Assembly: GCA_963580285.1 (NCBI GenBank)
Contig: OY757012.1
Location: 170,645,994 to 170,709,993 of the forward strand
Direction: 5' to 3'
DNA: 64,000 nucleotides
Origin: Lucinisca nassula
Taxonomy: Eukaryota; Mollusca; Bivalvia; Lucinida; Lucinidae
Part shown: positions 62,701-64,000 of the stretch, piece by piece
Layout: every line of letters begins with the position of its first letter
Position numbering within the stretch: the stretch's first letter is position 1
Position numbers and translations under genes: made by a program
The notes under the pieces: generated by a model
What the model was told of the DNA's origin: nothing
The model's database searches: none
The model's input: only the letters and a program-made list of their open reading frames with translations

Positions 62701-63231
62701 AAATTTTGGGGATGTCAGGATGGGTTGTATTCAAATTTTTTTTAGAAACTGGCTGAACATTTTGCAAACAGTGTACGCCCTGATCAGACATTGCATTCTG
62801 CTGTGCCTGATCTTGGTCTGCACTGTTTACCAGGGTACCCGTTTTGGGGTTATTGGTACAAAAAGGGTTAATAACTATGTTATGATTGTGGCTCAAATTT
62901 TTGGGGCCCTCAGCAGGTGCGATTCTGCCTTCTGCGGAATTTTTGTTTTTGTTTACACAGGACCAAAGATTGTTCAGTTTTAGCTTGTTGAACAGGTTGA
63001 AAAATTCTGGTAATGTCCATCTGTCATTTTCTACCTTTCCTATAAAAAAAATATGACTATTATTAAGATATTGATCTGCTTCGCATTCAGATTTCTGGTA
63101 ATGATTCTACCTGGCGTAGAAAAACAACCTCGAAGAGACTGAAGGAAAATTTTGATCCTCAAAACACCAGGCAGACTTACCAGATACTGGTCCTGATTGA
63201 TGATCAACATAGTGACCATTTGCAAGGAGAG
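35590..63231 (+). CDS. CARF/ALS2CR8-like gene, 5' part (four exons seen, continues past the window)
   Basis: Four plus-strand exons (35590-35797, 57878-58029, 60145-60258, 63091-63231) join in frame into about 205 residues with no stop. The phase-1 end of exon 1 (GAA A|GTAAGA) fits the two leading bases of exon 2, and the other junctions are phase 0. The product has an N-terminal VFGSYIEANDHINAFEIANH segment, then QYDGTPFIVIGSEVRECQYGP, KKQGCPAVIRMRMIIKFPDYE, and SKRLKENF...YQILVLIDDQ. This order (a DGxPF motif, an ECQxG motif, a Lys-rich CPA segment and a FPDY motif) resembles proteins with the CARF/ALS2CR8 domain, a family related to a calcium-responsive transcription factor and common as uncharacterised proteins in molluscs. 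Role: probably nuclear DNA binding, inferred only from family. Intron 1 is 22.1 kb and holds the whole satellite array. The exon chain is well supported; the family call is less so. Confidence 0.68.
35853..36480 (+). mobile_element. SINE split head-on by another SINE of the same family
   Basis: The plus-strand head AGCGTGATAGCTCAGTGG (35853-35884) breaks off at CACTTGCC. A complete minus-strand copy follows (35885-36222: CTATCTATC tail first, head GGGGATCGAACCCGGGACC last). Then comes the rest of the plus copy (GGCAGCGGCGATAAAATTTC to the A-rich tail at 36480). It lies just downstream of CARF-like exon 1. Confidence 0.75.
36481..38244. other. intron 1 of the CARF-like gene, no gene recognised
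   Basis: The longest frame is 141 codons on the minus strand (37971-37546), with no motif, no repeat identity and ordinary AT-rich composition. I consider it chance. The rest looks unique. Confidence 0.45.
38245..38480 (-). pseudogene. LINE 3' fragment, more degenerate
   Basis: The complement matches 35082-35325 over AAAGAGAATGC...CCCAATGGAATAGTCTTCC and the GATGCC...AAAGTAAA region, with frameshifts. On the minus strand it gives FPxTIPQWNSLPSS-like sequence. Confidence 0.55.
38595..38872 (+). repeat. TTTAACGTCCCCGTC repeat
   Basis: CCAAGTTTAACGTCCCCGTC ... GTGGAAGCATCATGCATCCC. It abuts the left edge of the satellite array. Confidence 0.75.
39337..39662. mobile_element. TA-flanked MITE (CCGTATTC ends) in satellite
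   Basis: 326 bp, ends CCGTATTCGCCCTAATTACC and its complement, TA on each side. It shares GCTCCTATAAGCGCACACC with the copy at 42584. It is inserted in a satellite monomer at the AATTGATGAT position. Confidence 0.88.
39829..40204. mobile_element. short Helentron-like insert in the satellite
   Basis: ATACCCCCGCAAATGAAG ... GGGGGTATAATTGGCGCC ... GCTCTAG, with two units of about 150 bp (AACTTTAACATTGC, TTTGACCGATTTCTTT). The satellite resumes with TTGAATTTG, so the insertion point is ATTTATT|TTGAATTTG. Confidence 0.7.
40698..41009 (+). mobile_element. tRNA-derived SINE in the satellite, 10-bp target duplication
   Basis: Flanked by AGACTGTAAG (40688-40697 and 41010-41019). Head GCGGTAGCTCAGTCGG ... 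GCAGGTTCGCGTCC; body TTCTTTCGTGCAGATTGATC; tail AATACTAACAAAATACAAAC. The segmental duplication begins inside this tail. Confidence 0.85.
41387..41890. mobile_element. 504-bp TTAA element with AGGTGCAT ends, copy 1
   Basis: TTAA on both sides (41383-41386, 41891-41894), ends AGGTGCATTATTGAGGTA and ATAGCTCAATAGTGCACCT. It is inserted in the Helentron-like tandem array of the first segmental copy. Confidence 0.82.
42584..42905. mobile_element. TA-flanked MITE (CCGTATTC ends)
   Basis: 322 bp, ends CCGTATTCGACCTATTTACC and its complement, TA at 42582-42583 and 42906-42907. The inside repeats TAAGCGCAC. The duplicated segment at 45184-45185 shows the empty site with a single TA, which fixes the ends and the target. 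Confidence 0.92.
43760..45281. mobile_element. Helentron-like tandem element, copy 2
   Basis: The copy made by the segmental duplication. It lacks the 322-bp TA MITE of copy 1 and otherwise looks identical. Confidence 0.7.
43989..44492. mobile_element. 504-bp TTAA element, copy 2
   Basis: The copy of 41387-41890 carried by the segmental duplication (offset 2602 bp), apparently identical. It is not a separate insertion. Confidence 0.82.
55058..55350 (+). repeat. TTTAACGTCCCCGTC repeat inserted in the satellite
   Basis: TTTGATTTGAGGTTTAACGT ... CCTATGGGCGGGGGC. It interrupts a monomer after GTGTCTGTAAGGA, and the monomer resumes with GTGTCTGTAAGGACC. It is almost identical to 1376-1660, so it is recent. 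Confidence 0.82.
56340..56459. mobile_element. TTAA MITE type 3, left half only
   Basis: TTAACCCATAAGACGCCAAT, then GTGGACCCAGATCAGACTG, and a sudden change at about 56459 to a Helentron-like tandem array. The right half is absent. Confidence 0.7.
56460..56876 (-). mobile_element. Helentron-like element, minus orientation
   Basis: It reads as the complement of the AACAAGATG class: units with CATAATTTTTGACCT, TGACCTTGACGTTTGACCT, ACTTTCATATTTTACATG, ending GTTTCACAAACTCATCTTGTT. The satellite resumes at once (TAGTGAATGTAAGGACC). Confidence 0.65.
56934..57250. mobile_element. TTAA MITE type 1, left half, broken by a SINE
   Basis: Starts TTAACCCTTGACCTGCTGAA and follows type 1 to the first arm of the central palindrome (CTGATCAGATGG), where a tRNA-derived SINE has inserted. 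After the SINE only CTGATCAGATGGCTT remains, then the sequence changes to another repeat, so the right half is lost. Confidence 0.75.
57068..57235 (+). mobile_element. 168-bp tRNA-derived SINE (CTCCGTGGTCGAGTGG head)
   Basis: Flanked by TCTGATCAGATGG at 57055-57067 and 57236-57248. The head resembles a class II or threonine-type tRNA (CCTCCGTGGTCGAGTGG ... AGGTTCGATCCCGGG). Then GACTTTCGGATGAGTCTTTA, CCTTAGCTGTTGATGGGACG and an ACTCACTC tail. It is inserted in the hairpin of a type 1 MITE. Confidence 0.9.
57252..57470 (+). repeat. TTTAACGTCCCCGTC repeat, truncated
   Basis: TTTTACCCGATGAGACGAAATG ... AGCCCGAATGGGTGGGGGC; the first 80 bp are missing. It follows directly on the broken MITE and SINE. 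Confidence 0.7.
57878..58029 (+). CDS. CARF-like exon 2
   Basis: 152 bp after acceptor TTTATTTCAG, ending CTACAG|GTATGT. The two first bases complete a lysine codon from exon 1. It encodes IESLDQHAVRFEERSG, then IQIQYDGTPFIVIG and EVRECQYGPNRS. The DGTPF and ECQxG motifs are the main reason for the family call. The satellite array ends only about 85 bp upstream of this acceptor. Confidence 0.75.
58633..58927 (-). mobile_element. short Helentron-like element, minus orientation
   Basis: CGATGGTATACCTTCGCAAA ... CCGGACGGACGGACAC ... AAAGCGGGTATAATA; the ends resemble those of 41158-43001. It includes TTTGACCTTTGACCTCCCC. Intron 2 of the CARF-like gene. Confidence 0.6.
59147..60110 (+). mobile_element. 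GTCGCACCTGC element, uninterrupted
   Basis: Begins GTCGCACCTGCATTAGCAGG and has a GTCCGTTCGTCC-type microsatellite. Tandem units of about 150-190 bp follow (TTGTCATCGCAACTCCT, ATTTTGAAACTTTG, GCATGTGGTTT, AATTGATATA), and it ends TGCGACATCAACTTCACCGA. It supplies the empty site for the SINE at 27251. It is in intron 2 of the CARF-like gene, just upstream of exon 3. Confidence 0.72.
60145..60258 (+). CDS. CARF-like exon 3
   Basis: 114 bp (38 codons, phase 0 at both ends) after acceptor AATTGTTGTAG, ending TATGAG|GTAAGT. It encodes TKDHQYTEKSKKLVQNSKKQ, GCPAVIRMRMIIKFPDYE. The other two frames carry stops within the exon. Confidence 0.75.
60479..60644 (-). mobile_element. 168-bp SINE family, minus copy
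   Basis: 166 bp flanked by GGGAACGATACAG (60466-60478, 60645-60657). TGAGTGAGTGAG tail, body and CCACGGAGGCTTC head are the complement of 57068-57235. Intron 3 of the CARF-like gene, about 220 bp after exon 3. Confidence 0.9.
60690..61420 (+). repeat. degenerate TTTTAGCTC.. repeat region
   Basis: Starts TTTTTAGCTCCCCAAAGC with GTCCGTCGTCTGTCGTCC. At 60847 a TTTTAGCTCACCTGAGCCC start is followed by two loose units (CATCTAGTAGACCTCTACCA; TTTGGTATGT). Same general class as the window's first kilobase, without a clear right end. Confidence 0.5.
61528..61830 (-). pseudogene. LINE-associated fragment (QSACIVFDPMAE type)
   Basis: A minus frame with MQSACIVFDPMAEYAFLFNC, TPVNRSKDSMMAL, similar in pattern to the RQTACMVVNPITVANFASHF / NCKPVGQAS stretch of the LINE fragment at 31690-32508. 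Only this 3' part remains. Intron 3 of the CARF-like gene. Confidence 0.5.
61855..62150 (-). repeat. TTTAACGTCCCCGTC repeat, full minus copy
   Basis: CCGCCCCCGCCCATAGGGGC ... GGGGACGTTAAACCTCAAATC. Complete, with high similarity to 1376-1660. Confidence 0.8.
62644..62871. mobile_element. TTAA MITE type 4, uninterrupted copy
   Basis: TTAACCCTTTTGTACC ... GGTACAAAAAGGGTTAA. It has AAATGGAATCTTCCTCC near the left end and a central hairpin (GTACGCCCTGATCAGAC ... TGATCTTGGTCTGCAC) that is more worn than in types 1-3. It sits in intron 3 of the CARF-like gene. Confidence 0.85.
63091..63231 (+). CDS. CARF-like exon 4
   Basis: 141 bp (47 codons, phase 0 at both ends) after acceptor TTCGCATTCAG, ending GGAGAG|GTATGG. 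It encodes ISGNDSTWRRKTTSKRLKEN, FDPQNTRQTYQILVLIDDQH and SDHLQGE. The next exon lies beyond the window. Confidence 0.72.
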
Positions 63232-63253
63232 GTATGGTTAAAGACTTGCTTTT

Positions 63254-63944
63254 TAGCTCACCTGGGCCAAAGGCTCCAGAGGGGAGCTTTTAGTATAGTG
63301 GGTCGTCTGTCCGTCAGTCCACACCCTTGACCCCATTGGTTTCATTGGGCGGCAGGGTTTGAGATGTCATTTCATCTGGATGTTGAGTAAAAGTCCCACA
63401 AAATTAGAAGCAACATCTCCAAAATGACCTTTACAGTGTTGACGGGGATGTTAAACTACAAATCAAACAAACAAAACTATTGTTTTTTAGCTCACCAGAG
63501 CCGAAAGCTCTTGGGGAGTTTATAGGATGGGCAATTGTCCGTCGTCGTATAACGTGTCTGGCGTCAACACTTTTAAACAACTTCTCTGAAGCCACTGGGC
63601 TGATTCGGCCGAAATTTCATCTGTAGCATCCTTGGGCTGGGGGATTGAAAGTTTGTGTTTTGTTTATGAAAATCAGCTATTAAGTTTGGTTGCTATGGCA
63701 ACTTAGAGTTTCCATCGACTTATAATGGGGAAAATTGAAAAGTGACATTTACTGCCAAATCATTGCAGATATTTTGACAAAACTTTTATAGAAATGTTTC
63801 TTGCGTAAACTTCTCTCAGCCATATGCTTTTATGTCGACCTGAGGGTTGATTGCACAATTTCTCATAAACAATTTGATTAAAAGCATTCAAACTTGGTAT
63901 TATATTTCGGTGACCTTGACTTTTTTTTTTTCAAGGTCACAGCC

Positions 63945-63975
<31 letters not shown>

Positions 63976-64000
63976 AAAAAAGAAAAAAAAAGTCAATTTT
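63254..64000 (+). mobile_element. TTTTTAGCTCACC element, broken and running off the window
   Basis: TTTTTAGCTCACCTGGGCC and GTCGTCTGTCCGTCAGTCC, then a copy of the TTTAACGTC repeat (63332-63472). TTTTTAGCTCACCAGAGCC starts again and runs to the end with ACTTCTCTGAAGCCACTGGG. It ends in a run of about 23-25 C followed by A-runs (from 63943), which may be a real homopolymer or a sequencing limit. Confidence 0.55.
63332..63472 (-). repeat. TTTAACGTCCCCGTC repeat, partial minus copy
   Basis: ACCCCATTGGTTTCATTGGG ... GGGGATGTTAAACTACAAATC, inserted in a TTTTTAGCTCACC element. A very short piece of the same repeat is at 32508-32575 (plus). Confidence 0.7.

Overview
This is eukaryotic nuclear DNA, most probably from a marine bivalve mollusc. 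The evidence is spliced genes with large introns, an invertebrate-type menin gene, and a very dense set of interspersed repeats of the kinds found in bivalve genomes (tRNA-derived SINEs, Helentron/pearl-like elements with internal tandem repeats, TTAA- and TA-flanked MITEs). A venerid clam is my guess; the species cannot be fixed from this window.

Only two host genes are supported. (1) On the minus strand, 29705 down to 7161, there is a complete six-exon gene for menin (MEN1). All intron phases agree, and the exons join into a 720-residue protein. (2) On the plus strand, 35590 to beyond 63231, there is a four-exon 5' part of a gene related to the calcium-responsive transcription factor family (CARF/ALS2CR8). 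The gene runs off the right edge. The two genes are transcribed divergently from about 29.7-35.6 kb.

Layout: 1-1.2 kb, 145-bp tandem repeat element. 1.4-6.5 kb, SINE-like copies, four or five TTAA MITEs and a nearly intact mariner transposon (2892-4232). 6.5-29.7 kb, the menin gene, whose introns hold nested MITEs, SINEs, a mariner fossil and Helentron-like tandem arrays rich in AGGTCA half-sites. 29.7-38.5 kb, intergenic and intron DNA with fossil LINE pieces, SINEs and a CTAT/CGAT microsatellite. 38.9-57.8 kb, a roughly 19-kb satellite array with a 79-bp monomer and a 158-bp dimeric higher-order unit. It lies wholly inside intron 1 of the CARF-like gene and is interrupted by several transposons and by a recent 2.6-kb tandem segmental duplication. 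57.8-64 kb, CARF-like exons 2-4 separated by repeats.

The points most worth following are: the intronic satellite, with a splice-donor-like CAGGTAGGT in most monomers on the sense strand; a shared central hairpin carried by at least four otherwise different TTAA MITE families; several insertions whose empty site is present elsewhere in the same window; a MITE whose target site lies at +5 of a menin splice donor; and menin exon boundaries that match the human gene to the base in part, including a 41-bp microexon. Nothing in the window is a viral or toxin gene.
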